NCBI RefSeq assembly: GCF_019966535.1 | Contig: NZ_JAIMID010000034.1 | Span: forward strand, 1 to 45,479 | Source of the DNA: Mesobacterium pallidum | GTDB taxonomy: Bacteria; Pseudomonadota; Alphaproteobacteria; Rhodobacterales; Rhodobacteraceae | Direction of reading: 5' to 3' | DNA: 45,479 nucleotides | Shown: positions 11,615 to 21,000 of the stretch, piece by piece | Layout of the letters: every line of letters begins with the position of its first letter | Position numbering within the stretch: the stretch's first letter is position 1 | Made by a program: the position numbers and the translations under genes | Notes under the pieces: model-generated | What the model was told of the DNA's origin: nothing | What the model saw: the letters and a program-made list of their open reading frames with translations, nothing else | The model's database searches: none

Positions 11615-13642
11615 ATGAGCAAGGATCCCCTGGTCGTTTTTACCCCCTCGGGCAAACGGGGGCGGTTCCCCTCGGGCACGCCGGTGCTCGATGCCGCGCG
11701 CAAGCTGGGGGTGGACCTCGATTCGGTCTGCGGCGGGCGGGGCATCTGCTCCAAGTGCCAGGTGCAGCCGAGCTATGGCGAGTTCTCCAAGCATGGCGTG
11801 ACGGTGGCGCCGGATGCGCTGTCGGGCATCAACGCGGTCGAGGAACGCTATGACCGCATCCGGGGGCTGAAGCCCGGGCGGCGGCTGGGCTGCCAGGCGC
11901 AGATCCTCGGCGACGTGGTGATCGACGTGCCGCCCGAAAGCCAGGTCCACCGGCAGGTGGTGCGCAAGGCGGCGAGCGCACGGGCCATCACCATGGACCC
12001 GGCCACGCGGCTGCATTACGTCGAGGTGGCCGAGCCAGACATGCATGTCCCCACCGGCGATTTCGAGCGGCTGTCGACAGCGCTGCGCGAACAATGGGGC
12101 GTCGAGGGGCTGCGCGCCGACCTGGCCGTGCTGACGACCCTGCAAAAGGCGCTGCGCAAGGGCGCATGGAAGGTCACCGTGGCCGTGCACACCGACGGCG
12201 GCGCGCCCGAGCTGCTGGCCGTCTGGCCGGGCCTGCACGAGGGCGGGATCTACGGGCTGGCGGTCGACGTAGGCTCCACCACCATCGCGGCGCATCTCAC
12301 CTCGCTCGAGACCGGCGAGGTCGTCGCCTCGGCCGGGATCATGAACCCGCAGATCCGCTTTGGCGAAGACCTCATGTCGCGCGTGAGCTATGCCATGATG
12401 AACCCCGGCGGCGATGCCGAGATGACGCGCGCCGTGCGCGAGGCGCTGGACAAGCTGGCGGCCGAGATCGCGGTCGAGGCGCAGGTGGACCCCGCAACCA
12501 TTCTCGAGGCGGTCTTCGTCTGCAACCCGGTCATGCATCACCTGCTGCTGGGGATCGACCCGGTCGAGCTGGGCCAGGCCCCCTTTGCACTGGCCGTGTC
12601 GGATTCCCTTCGTCTGCCGGCCAAGTCGCTGGACCTCACCGCCCTGCCCGCCCAGGCCCGCGCCTATATCCTGCCCTGCATCGCGGGCCATGTCGGCGCC
12701 GATGCCGCCGCCGTGGCCCTGTCGGAAGAGCCCGGCAAGTCCGAGGACCTGGTGCTGGTCGTCGACGTCGGCACCAATGCCGAGATCCTGCTGGGCAACA
12801 CCACCCGCGTGCTGGCCTGTTCCTCGCCCACCGGCCCGGCCTTCGAGGGGGCGCAGATCTCTTCCGGCCAGCGCGCCGCGCCGGGCGCGATCGAGGCGAT
12901 CCGGATCGACCCGGTCACGCGCGCGCCGCGCTTCCGCGTGATCGGCTGCGAACTCTGGTCCGACGAGGACGGCTTTGCCGAGGCGACCGCCCAGACCGGC
13001 ATCACCGGCATCTGCGGGTCGGGCATCATCGAGGCGGTGGCCGAGATGCGCCTGGCCGGGCTGATGGACGAGAACGGCCTCAACGGCTCGCCCGAGGCGA
13101 CGGGCTGCGACCGGATGCTGGCCGAGGGGCGGACCTACAGCTACCTCGTGCATGACGGCAGCGCCGACGGCGGCCCGGTCTTAACCGTGACCCAAGGCGA
13201 CATCCGCGCGATTCAGCTTGCAAAATCCGCGCTTTACGCAGGCGCGCGTCTGCTGATGGACGAGATGCAGACCGAGACCGTGGACCGCGTGGTCCTCGCC
13301 GGGGCCTTCGGCGCGCATATCTCGCCGCTGCATGCGATGGTGCTGGGGATGATCCCCGACGTGCCGCTGGACAAGGTGTCGAGCGCGGGCAATGCCGCCG
13401 GCACCGGAGCGCGGATCGCGCTGTGCTCCGTGGCGGCGCGGCGCGAGATCGAGCGGGTGGTGCGCGAGATCACCAAGGTCGAGACCGCGATCGAGCCGCG
13501 CTTCCAGGAGCATTTCGTGGCCGCCAACGCGATCCCGCACAAGACCGCGCCCTTCCCCGAACTGCACAAGATCGTGCAGATCCCGAACGTCGCCTTTGGC
13601 GCAGCGTCCGAGGCGACCGGCCGGCGGCGGCGCCGCCGCTAA
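11615..13642 (+). CDS. Ferredoxin-ASKHA protein (RamA/RACo-like corrinoid activase)
   Basis: 675 residues. The N-terminal [2Fe-2S] domain has cysteines 39, 45, 48 and 93 in CGGRGICSKCQV and RRLGCQAQ. It is followed by a DUF4445 / ASKHA ATPase with phosphate-type motifs GLAVDVGSTTIAAHL, LVLVVDVGTNAEILLG and VDRVVLAGAFGAHI. Proteins of this design (RACo, RamA) use ATP and a low-potential electron to return inactive cob(II)alamin on a corrinoid protein to cob(I)alamin during methyl transfer. The C-terminus ends in an arginine run. No corrinoid protein or methyltransferase gene is adjacent, so its partner must lie elsewhere. The ATG at 11615 is used because longer readings overlap the guaB promoter. 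Confidence 0.88.
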   Translation: MSKDPLVVFTPSGKRGRFPSGTPVLDAARKLGVDLDSVCGGRGICSKCQVQPSYGEFSKHGVTVAPDALSGINAVEERYDRIRGLKPGRRLGCQAQILGDVVIDVPPESQVHRQVVRKAASARAITMDPATRLHYVEVAEPDMHVPTGDFERLSTALREQWGVEGLRADLAVLTTLQKALRKGAWKVTVAVHTDGGAPELLAVWPGLHEGGIYGLAVDVGSTTIAAHLTSLETGEVVASAGIMNPQIRFGEDLMSRVSYAMMNPGGDAEMTRAVREALDKLAAEIAVEAQVDPATILEAVFVCNPVMHHLLLGIDPVELGQAPFALAVSDSLRLPAKSLDLTALPAQARAYILPCIAGHVGADAAAVALSEEPGKSEDLVLVVDVGTNAEILLGNTTRVLACSSPTGPAFEGAQISSGQRAAPGAIEAIRIDPVTRAPRFRVIGCELWSDEDGFAEATAQTGITGICGSGIIEAVAEMRLAGLMDENGLNGSPEATGCDRMLAEGRTYSYLVHDGSADGGPVLTVTQGDIRAIQLAKSALYAGARLLMDEMQTETVDRVVLAGAFGAHISPLHAMVLGMIPDVPLDKVSSAGNAAGTGARIALCSVAARREIERVVREITKVETAIEPRFQEHFVAANAIPHKTAPFPELHKIVQIPNVAFGAASEATGRRRRRR

Positions 13643-13658
13643 CCGCGATGGGCGTACA

Positions 13659-13682
13659 CCCGGGGGCACGGATGCCCCCGGG
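13659..13682. terminator. Hairpin between convergent genes
   Basis: A perfect 10-bp stem, CCCGGGGGCA with TGCCCCCGGG, closes a CGGA tetraloop 17 bases after the ASKHA gene stop. It has no T tract on either side, so it may act as a factor-dependent or bidirectional terminator between this gene and the convergent anti-sigma gene. Confidence 0.45.
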
Positions 13683-13736
13683 CGACACTGTCCACGCGGG
13701 CCTTGCGGCCAAACCGGGGTTCTGGGGGCACGTGGA

Positions 13737-14516
13737 TCAGCCCTGCGGACGATTGAGCGAGGCCAGCAGCCGGCCCGCGCCCATCGCCAATTGGTCGGGA
13801 TGCCCGAATTCGTCGACCAGGACAAAGGACGAGCGGCCCTGCTCGAACAGCGCCACCGTGCGGCCGCGGTACTGGAAGGCGGTCATCGGGTCGTCCGCAT
13901 CCTCGGGGCTGCGCGCCACGGCCATCAGCAGCAGCGGGCCAAGGTCGGGCGTATCGACCGCGATGGCCACGGCAGGCCGGTCCGGGGTGGCGACGATCTG
14001 CACGTCGCGCACGATCCAGTCCACGGGCAGCGGCGGCAGGTCGACGCCCAGCGCCGCGACGATCTCCTGCACGTTCAGTTCTGCACTTTCGGGCTGCGAG
14101 ACCATCCAGTGCCGGATCTCGAGCGCGGCCTGCGCGTCCAGCGCCGCCTCGACCAGCGGCTGCGGCTGGGCCGGGCCCCGGCCCTGCCAGGCCATGTTGC
14201 CGCCCCAGCCCGCCGCGAACAGCACCACCGCCGCGGCGACCGGCGCCATGCGGCGCAGCAGGCGCCGGCCGCGCAGGCGGTCCTGCAGGCGCCGCGCCTC
14301 GGCCTCGAGCTGCGCGGGGGCAGCGCCCGGGGGCGCGCCCAGCGCCATGCGCAGCCCGGCGGCGTTGCGCGCATCGGCCAGCAGGTCGGCGGTCTCGTCC
14401 GGCCGCTTTGCCAGGTAATCGGTCACGGCAAAGGCGCGGCCCGGCTCCAGCCGCCCCTCGAACAGGGCCAGCAGGTCGGCCTCGACATCGACATCGGTCA
14501 CGCGCCTATCGCTCAT
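13737..14516 (-). CDS. Transmembrane anti-sigma factor
   Basis: 259 residues. It has an acidic N-terminal helical region with no clear zinc motif, a positively charged stretch (LRGRRLLRR) and one membrane helix at about residues 90-110 (VAAAVVLFAAGW). A periplasmic domain of about 150 residues follows. The ATG at 14516 overlaps the end of the ECF sigma gene by 11 bases, an arrangement typical of sigma/anti-sigma pairs and of translational coupling. By analogy it holds the sigma factor at the inner membrane until a signal arrives. The nature of the signal is not visible. Confidence 0.8.
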   Translation of the reverse strand: MSDRRVTDVDVEADLLALFEGRLEPGRAFAVTDYLAKRPDETADLLADARNAAGLRMALGAPPGAAPAQLEAEARRLQDRLRGRRLLRRMAPVAAAVVLFAAGWGGNMAWQGRGPAQPQPLVEAALDAQAALEIRHWMVSQPESAELNVQEIVAALGVDLPPLPVDWIVRDVQIVATPDRPAVAIAVDTPDLGPLLLMAVARSPEDADDPMTAFQYRGRTVALFEQGRSSFVLVDEFGHPDQLAMGAGRLLASLNRPQG

Positions 14517-15033
14517 CGCGTCCTCCCACGATCCTGAGGGGCGACGCGACCGGCGCGCCATCCTCGAAGGCGCGCAGGGCGGCCCGCGCCCGGCCGACCC
14601 GTGACATCACCGTGCCGACCGGCACGCCCAGCACCTGCGCCGCCTCGGCCGCGCCCATGCCCTCGACCGCGACGAGGTGCAGCGCCTCGCGCTGGTCGGC
14701 GCTGAGCGACAGGAAGGCGCTGCGCAGCTGTGCCAGCCGCGCCGCCATCTCGCCCGACGACTGCACGTGGCCGGGCCGGCTGTCCGCCCAGGCCCGGTCG
14801 CGCGCCTCGCGCGCTTGCGCGCTGCGTCGGAGGTCGATGAAGAGGTTATGCAGGATCGCCATCAGCCAGACCCGCACATCGGCCCCTTCGCGAAAACCCG
14901 CCCGCCGTTCCTGCGCGCGGACAAAGGTCGCCTGGACCAGGTCATCCGCCGCCTCGGGGTCGCGCGTCAGCACCCGCGCGTAGCGGCGCAGCGCTGGCAA
15001 TTGCCCGACGATATCAAGATCGTCCCGGGCCAT
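14506..15033 (-). CDS. ECF-type RNA polymerase sigma factor
   Basis: 175 residues. Region 2 (about residues 10-75) includes LPALRRYARVLTRDPEAADDLVQATFVRA and VWLMAILHNLFIDLRR. Region 4 (about 105-155) has the helix-turn-helix GMGAAEAAQVLGVPVGTVMSRVGRARAAL. Regions 1 and 3 are absent, as in ECF factors. A short tail of about 20 residues follows region 4. It lies 28 bases downstream of the 2OG oxygenase gene and overlaps the anti-sigma gene, so the three probably form an operon controlled by this sigma factor. The ECF group cannot be assigned without comparison. Confidence 0.9.
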   Translation of the reverse strand: MARDDLDIVGQLPALRRYARVLTRDPEAADDLVQATFVRAQERRAGFREGADVRVWLMAILHNLFIDLRRSAQAREARDRAWADSRPGHVQSSGEMAARLAQLRSAFLSLSADQREALHLVAVEGMGAAEAAQVLGVPVGTVMSRVGRARAALRAFEDGAPVASPLRIVGGRDER

Positions 15034-15061
15034 CAGGCGGATCTGTCCCTACGCCGGCAGC

Positions 15062-16231
15062 TCATGCGGAGGCCTCCTGCCGCCCCTGCAAACCCGCGCG
15101 GTAATCCGATCCGGCCTCGCCGACAAAGCGCGCGTTTTCCTCGCGCAGGCGGGCAGCCGCGTCGTCGTAAAGGAACGGCAGGAAGGCGAACCTCCGCCCC
15201 TCGGTCACCTTGCTGACCTTGTGCAGCAGCGAGCAGGAGAACACCACCGCCCCGCCCGCCGGCGCCTTGAAGCCGCGCTTGCCGTACTCGGGGAAACTGA
15301 CCTCTCCGCCCTCGAAATCGTCGTTGAGGTTGACCGACACGGCAAAGCGGCGATGCGCCGTGCCCTTGGTCGTGTTGTCGCGATGGGCCGAGAAATGCCC
15401 GCCGTCCTCGGACGCGTAGCACGACACGATGTAGCGCTCCATCCGCGTCACGTCGAACTCGTGCACCTTCTTGATCTCGGGCACGACGCGGCGGCGGAAC
15501 CGGGCCTGCAACGCGCCGATCAGGGCGCGGTCGGCGATCTCGTAATCCTTGCGCCGCTTGAAGCCCGGGTCTGTGATACCCACGGTCTTGCCGTCGACCT
15601 CGCGCATGAAGCCGCTTTCCTCGCCGCCCTGAGCCTCGTAGAGCGAGATCAGGTGGCGGCAGAGCTCGGGCTCGAGCACCCGTGGCAGGTACAGGACCGG
15701 CGCCATCAGCTCGACCCCGGCAAACCGGCCCGGCGGCGGCTGGTCATCGAGCACGCGCATCACCTCGGCGATGTCTTGGCGGTCCTTGCGGAACGGCACG
15801 GTGGCGATCACGCGCATGGTGGGGTCGATCACCACCCATTGCCGCACCAACGAGATGGGCCCGGGCCCTGCCTCGGCTTCGGGCCGTGCGACGCCGTAGA
15901 GGCGCGAGGCCTTCAGGTCGAAGTCCCAGAAATGGCGGTAGCCGGGGATGCGGTTGCGCACCCGCCCCGTGGCCTCGTCATCCGGGTCGACGCTGACGCC
16001 GAAGAAACACGCCCTGTCGTCGTTGAAGATGTCGGGCCGATCATGGGCCGCCTGCACCGCCGCCTGGGCATGGGCATCGGCCGCGCTGCCGTAGAAACAC
16101 AGCACAAGGTAGCGCCCCGCCGCACTGTCGAAGGCATAGCGCGGGTTGGACACGCTGCGCTGGATGAAGGTCGGGGCCGGCTCTCCCGGGGTCAGCAGCG
16201 TCGCCGAGGCGATCTTGAGGGGGTCCGTCAT
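15062..16231 (-). CDS. 2OG-Fe(II) oxygenase with N-terminal thioredoxin-fold domain
   Basis: 389 residues. Residues 12-165 look like a peroxiredoxin/thioredoxin fold (GEPAPTFIQRSVSNP, YLVLCFYGSAADAHAQ, VVIDPTMRVIATVPF), but the peroxidatic cysteine position is not matched. Residues 180-355 are a prolyl-4-hydroxylase-type dioxygenase with the iron ligands His283, Asp285 and His337 and Arg347 for 2-oxoglutarate. It would hydroxylate an unknown protein or small molecule using oxygen and 2-oxoglutarate. The ATG at 16231 is chosen over one two codons earlier because AGGGAA is then well spaced. It is first in an operon with the ECF sigma and anti-sigma genes. Confidence 0.82.
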   Translation of the reverse strand: MTDPLKIASATLLTPGEPAPTFIQRSVSNPRYAFDSAAGRYLVLCFYGSAADAHAQAAVQAAHDRPDIFNDDRACFFGVSVDPDDEATGRVRNRIPGYRHFWDFDLKASRLYGVARPEAEAGPGPISLVRQWVVIDPTMRVIATVPFRKDRQDIAEVMRVLDDQPPPGRFAGVELMAPVLYLPRVLEPELCRHLISLYEAQGGEESGFMREVDGKTVGITDPGFKRRKDYEIADRALIGALQARFRRRVVPEIKKVHEFDVTRMERYIVSCYASEDGGHFSAHRDNTTKGTAHRRFAVSVNLNDDFEGGEVSFPEYGKRGFKAPAGGAVVFSCSLLHKVSKVTEGRRFAFLPFLYDDAAARLREENARFVGEAGSDYRAGLQGRQEASA

Positions 16232-17471
16232 GCACATCTTCCCTGAGGTTTCGCCGAGCATACGATGGCAAAGGGCAGTTTCATCCCGGTCGTCGAAGAT
16301 TTTTTTGCCCGTCTTCGGTGGTGTGCCCCTCTGGGGTCGGCGCGCGCGGTCGCAGGAGGCGGCTTGGCCAGGGTCGCGGGTGCGTGGCGGCCCAACGAGT
16401 CCGCTGGTCGCCTGACGCGACACTCATGCCATTTTGGACGAGCGTCCGCACCAGGGTTGGAAGGGACTGAAACATCGCGCCGACGGTCTCGCGTTTCACA
16501 TCACGACTGGAGGTCCCGCAGCGCCGGCTGACCTCCTGGAACCACATCTGCTCGGCCGCGCTGGACGGCAGCCCCGTGGACGGGTGCCGCGCCGAGATGT
16601 GGCACTGACGCGGGGAGCGCTCAAGCTGCTGCACCCGCGCTCGGACGCCTTGGTCGTGCCGCGCCCGACCGCTGCGGGCGACGGGCTGCTGAAGCATCTT
16701 CCAATCAAGGCAGTTCGATTTCCGCACGCGGGCCGCAGCCGCGAAAGGTCTTGGCTGGGCAAGCGAGGCAGGGCCGCGGCCCTGGACCGGCATCTCTTCC
16801 CTAGGCGCCACCGCCCGTGCGATCCGAAAGCCCGCATCGAACGGCAGGAAGCCGAAGCCAAGCGTACTGCAGACGATGACCGCGTTATCGCGATCGTTTG
16901 CGATTCCGACCACCTCGAGGCGCGGCACCCTGGCCCACGCCCCGGGACTGCACAGAGTGTCGGTGCCGGTGTCCCCGACTTAGCCCGAGGTGCCGGCATC
17001 GCCGACATTCCCGATCGGGCAAAGGGTACCGGGCCCTTCCCCGACCACACCGAGATCCCTGTCCCCGTCGCTGTCCTACAGCTCGGGCTCGCCGTGAGTT
17101 CGGGGGCAAGCATCGGGAACGGACCTGCCACGCCGGTCTCAAGCGCAAAGACCGGCGCCACGGCCGCGTCGTTCTGGCCCGCGACGACGATCCTGAGCGT
17201 CCCCTCGGCCGCGCCGCCGTCCTTCCCGGCCGTGTCGCGCAGGATCTCGCTTCCCATGGCCCTCGCAGCCGCCCTTGGTACCGAACGAGACCGCGCCATC
17301 GACCATTACGTCCCTGCGCGGGCGGTTCGCGGTGCCGGGCCCGGTCGCACGGCCGAGCCCCGGCAGATCCGGGCGGCCGGGGCCAGCAGGCGAGTCGCCC
17401 CGACCTGCGAATCGGTACGCTCCGGGCCGCCGGGCGAATCAGTCAGGACCGCCGGCAGACGCACCGCTGGG
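16232..17471. other. 1.24-kb stretch without a credible gene
   Basis: Long open frames exist on both strands only because stops are rare at this GC content. None has a coherent protein composition, family motif or Shine-Dalgarno. On the minus strand two segments look protein-like but lie in different frames separated by a stop: residues IVVAGQNDAAVAPVFALETGVAGPFP near 17200 and VPRLEVVGIANDRDNAVIVC near 16900. This may be a decayed gene. The first 100 bases should also hold the promoter of the oxygenase-sigma operon. Confidence 0.55.
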
Positions 17472-18017
17472 CTAGGTCGCGCCGCTGAGTTCGTTCAGGA
17501 TCATCCAGGACTTGAGGAGCTGAACAGCCGAGTCGGCGGCGATCCGCCGCCGCCGCAGCTTGAGCGTCAGAGAAGCCTGCACCGCTGCCTCGAGCACGGC
17601 GGGCAGCTTGATCGCCGTGTCGGTTCCGACGTCCGCCAGCTCTTCCGCCGTGAGCTCGAACTGCGCCCCGAGCGCCAGGACCCGCCCCCCCGCTGCCGGG
17701 CCGATCGGTTCGAGCAGCAGAAGGTTGTGAAACATTTCGCCCGACATGCGCCGGTTCTTCAGGACGACCTGCGTGCGGCGCGCCTCGGTCAGGGCCGCGC
17801 GCACCTCGGCCCGCGCCGCGTCGTTCTCGAGGTCGGCCTGCAGGAACCGGCAGTTCTGACCGAGGTGGCTGTCGTCGCATCCGGTCATCTTCCGGAAGGC
17901 GTCGTTCATGAAGATCAGCGGCTGGTCCTGGGCTGACAGATCTGACAGTGTCAGGGCATAGGGCACGCGATTGAGCGCGTCTTCTAGCGTGCCGAAATTC
18001 GGTGTTGCCGGTGCCAT
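17472..18017 (-). CDS. Short LOV-domain blue-light photoreceptor
   Basis: 181 residues. The LOV (PAS) core at about residues 15-120 carries the canonical flavin motif GQNCRFLQ with the adduct-forming Cys56, plus FMNDAFRKMTG before it and a FMN-contacting strand NLLLLEPIG after it. By family, blue light causes a reversible cysteine-FMN bond. The C-terminal 60 residues are helical with a basic LKLRRRRI stretch and no recognisable effector domain, so it is a short-LOV protein that may act on a partner. The ATG at 18017 is preferred to a TTG at 18062. It is divergent, 73 bases away, from a hybrid HWE kinase. Confidence 0.9.
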   Translation of the reverse strand: MAPATPNFGTLEDALNRVPYALTLSDLSAQDQPLIFMNDAFRKMTGCDDSHLGQNCRFLQADLENDAARAEVRAALTEARRTQVVLKNRRMSGEMFHNLLLLEPIGPAAGGRVLALGAQFELTAEELADVGTDTAIKLPAVLEAAVQASLTLKLRRRRIAADSAVQLLKSWMILNELSGAT

Positions 18018-18090
18018 TTTATTGTTAATCTCCAATGCGCCTTTTCCCTTGGTTCCTGCCAATCAAATACTGAACGTGCCCGAAAAAACC

Positions 18091-21000
18091 ATGCCCCAAA
18101 CTCCGATCTTCGTCGCGGTCGGCGCCTCTGCCGGCGGCCTCGAAGCGTTCCAGCAACTCGTCAAGGGTCTGCCGGATGAACACGATCTGATCATCGTCCT
18201 GATCCAGCACCTGGACCCGGACCACGAAAGCCTGATGCCCGAGCTGATCGCGGCCCGGACCGGGTCCAAGGTGCGCAGCGTCGCCAACGGAATGACGGCG
18301 GAACCGGGGACGATCTACCTGATGCCGCCGGGCTACGAGATGCAGATCAAGGGCCTGACCTTCGAGCTGGTCGAGTTCGCCAAGCCGCGCGGCCTGCGCC
18401 GCCCGATCGACCGCTTCTTTCATTCGCTGGCCCACGAACACGGTGATCATGTCTGCGCCGTGGTCCTGTCGGGCACCGGCAGCGATGGCGCCAACGGCGC
18501 GCGCGAGATCAAGGGCCAGGGCGGGCTGGTGCTGGTGCAGGACCCCGCGCAGGCCAAGTACGACGGCATGCCGCAAAGCGTGCTGGACCTGAGCGGCGCC
18601 GATGTCACCGCCCGGGCCGAGGACATCATCGAGGTGGTGCAGGACTATTTCAGCCTGCGCGGCGACGTGGTGGGCGAGCTGTCGACCGACCAGGAATTCC
18701 TGGCCCGCATCCTGCGCCACGTCCGCTACCGCACCGGCCACGACTTTTCCGACTACAAGGAAGCGACCATGCTGCGCCGGGTGGCGGTGCGCATGTCCGT
18801 GCTCGACCTCGCCTCGCCGCAGGATTACATGCGCCACATCGTGGAGTCCAAGGGCGAGGCAGAGCTGCTGTTTCGCGACCTGCTGATCAACGTCACCAGC
18901 TTTTTCCGCGACCCCGAGCATTTCGACACCCTCAGGCAGCAGGTGGTACCCGATCTTGTCGAGACCGCCGAGGAAGCCGGCGACATCCGCGTCTGGGTGG
19001 CCGGCTGCTCGACCGGCGAAGAGGCCTATTCCATCGCCATGCTGCTGGCCGAAGAGATCAGCCGCGTGGGCAAGCTGGTGAACGTCGTCATCTTCGGCAC
19101 CGACATCGACGAGCAGGCGCTCGCCATCGCGCGGGCCGGGCGCTATTCCGACACCCTGGTCGACGCGGTGCCCGAGCCCCTGCGCGAGCGCTATTTCCGC
19201 GCCACCAGCGATGGCTACGAGGTCGGCCCGCGCCTGCGCGAGATGGTCCGCTTTTCGCGGCACAGCTTCATCAAGGACCCGCCATTCTCCAAGCTCGACA
19301 TGGTGTCCTGCCGCAACGTGATGATCTACCTTCGCGACAACCTGCAAGAGCTGTCGTTGCGGGTCTTCCACTACGCGCTCGAGGAACGCGGCTACCTGTT
19401 CCTCGGCCCAAGCGAGAACCCCAAGACGGTCGCGGATCTCTTTGCGGAAAGCCAGTCCCGCGCACGCATCTTCCGCCGCAGGCCCGGCGGGGCCAAGCCG
19501 CTGAACCTGGGCCTGATGTCGAACCACGTCGGCGGCCGGCCCTCGACCTCGCGGGCCGAGCAGCGCGAGGCGGATGCGCTCAGCAACGTCGAGCGCACGG
19601 TGCTGAACGAATTCGCCCCCGCCTATTTCCACGTGAGCCCGGGCGGAGAGGTCATTTATACCTCGGCCTCGGCCAGCCGGTTCCTGGCGGTGCGCGGCGG
19701 CAAGCTGACCACCAACCTCTTCAGCCTCGTGCGGCCCGAGCTCGAGTCGGTGTTCCGCCGCGCCGCCCGCATCGATGCCAAGTCCGGATCGACCAGCGAG
19801 CTGGAGTTCCAGGGCGAGATCGCCGGTCGGACCGAGCGGCTGGTGATCGCCAGCCGCCGCATGGAGGACGGCAGCCAGCTGTTCGTGATCCGCGACCAGT
19901 TGCAGATCGTCGAAGGCCGCCCCCGCATCGACGCCGAAAGCGATGGCCGCGACAGCCAGTACCTGCGCCAGCTCGAGGAAGAGCTTGACAGCGCCAAGCA
20001 GGAAATCCGCACCACCGTCGAGGAACTCGAGACATCGAACGAGGAGCTGAAAAGCTCGAACGAAGAGATGATGTCGATGAACGAGGAGCTGCAATCGGCG
20101 AACGAAGAGCTGACCACGATCAACGACGAGCTGCAGGAAAAGCTGCGCGAGCTGAACCAGCTCAACATCGACCTGAACAACTTCGTCTCGAGCGCCCGGG
20201 TGCCGACCGTGTTCATGGACGACGAGCTGCGCCTCAAGCGCTTCACCCCCGAGGCCCGGCTGTTCTTTTCCTTCTCTGAGGCGGACCTGGGCCGGCCGAT
20301 GACCGACCTCAGCTCAGAGATCGACCAGGACCGTCTGCTGGCGCTCTGCGCGCAGGTGATCGAGACGCAGGTCGAACTGTCCGAGGAATTCGAGACGCGG
20401 AACGGCGAGACCCATCTCGTGGTGCAGGTCATGCCCTATTCGCCGGACGGTCACCAGGGGCGCGGCGCCGTTGTCACCCTGCAGGACGTGACGACCCTGC
20501 GCGCGGCCGTCGAGACCGCCGAACAGGCCAAGGCCGAAGCGCAGCATCAAAAGGACGAGGTCGAGCGGGTCTACCGCACCAGCCCGCTGGCCATGGGCCT
20601 GATCGACCCCGACATGCGTTACGTGCGGCTCAACCAGAAGCTGGCCGAGATCAACGGCGCGCCGCTGGAAGACCACATCGGCCGGACCGTCCGCGAGATC
20701 ATCCCGGACGTGGCCGACCAGACCGAGGCGCTGGTGCGCCAGGTGCTCGAGACGCGCGAACCGATCCATGGCCAGCGCGTGACCGGCAGCAATCGCAGCG
20801 AACCGGACGTGACCCACATCTGGGAAAGCGACTGGCTGCCCTTCTACCGCGGGGACGCGCTGCGCGGCGTGTCTGTCACGGTGCGCGAGATCACCGACGA
20901 AGTGACGATGGCCGACAACCTGCGCGAGATCATGCGCGAGCTCGAGCACCGCGTGAAGAACATGCTGGCCAACGTGAATGCGCTGGTCAACCGTGCCGCG

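Noticed and set aside
16231..16300. ECF-type promoter (GAAAC ... CGTA) before the oxygenase gene
   Set aside because: The spacing between the two blocks is too short for a standard ECF promoter, so autoregulation is not claimed from it.
16434..17936. 500-residue plus-strand frame across the gap and the LOV gene
   Set aside because: It overlaps the LOV gene antisense, and the part in the gap shows no family motif or ribosome-binding site.
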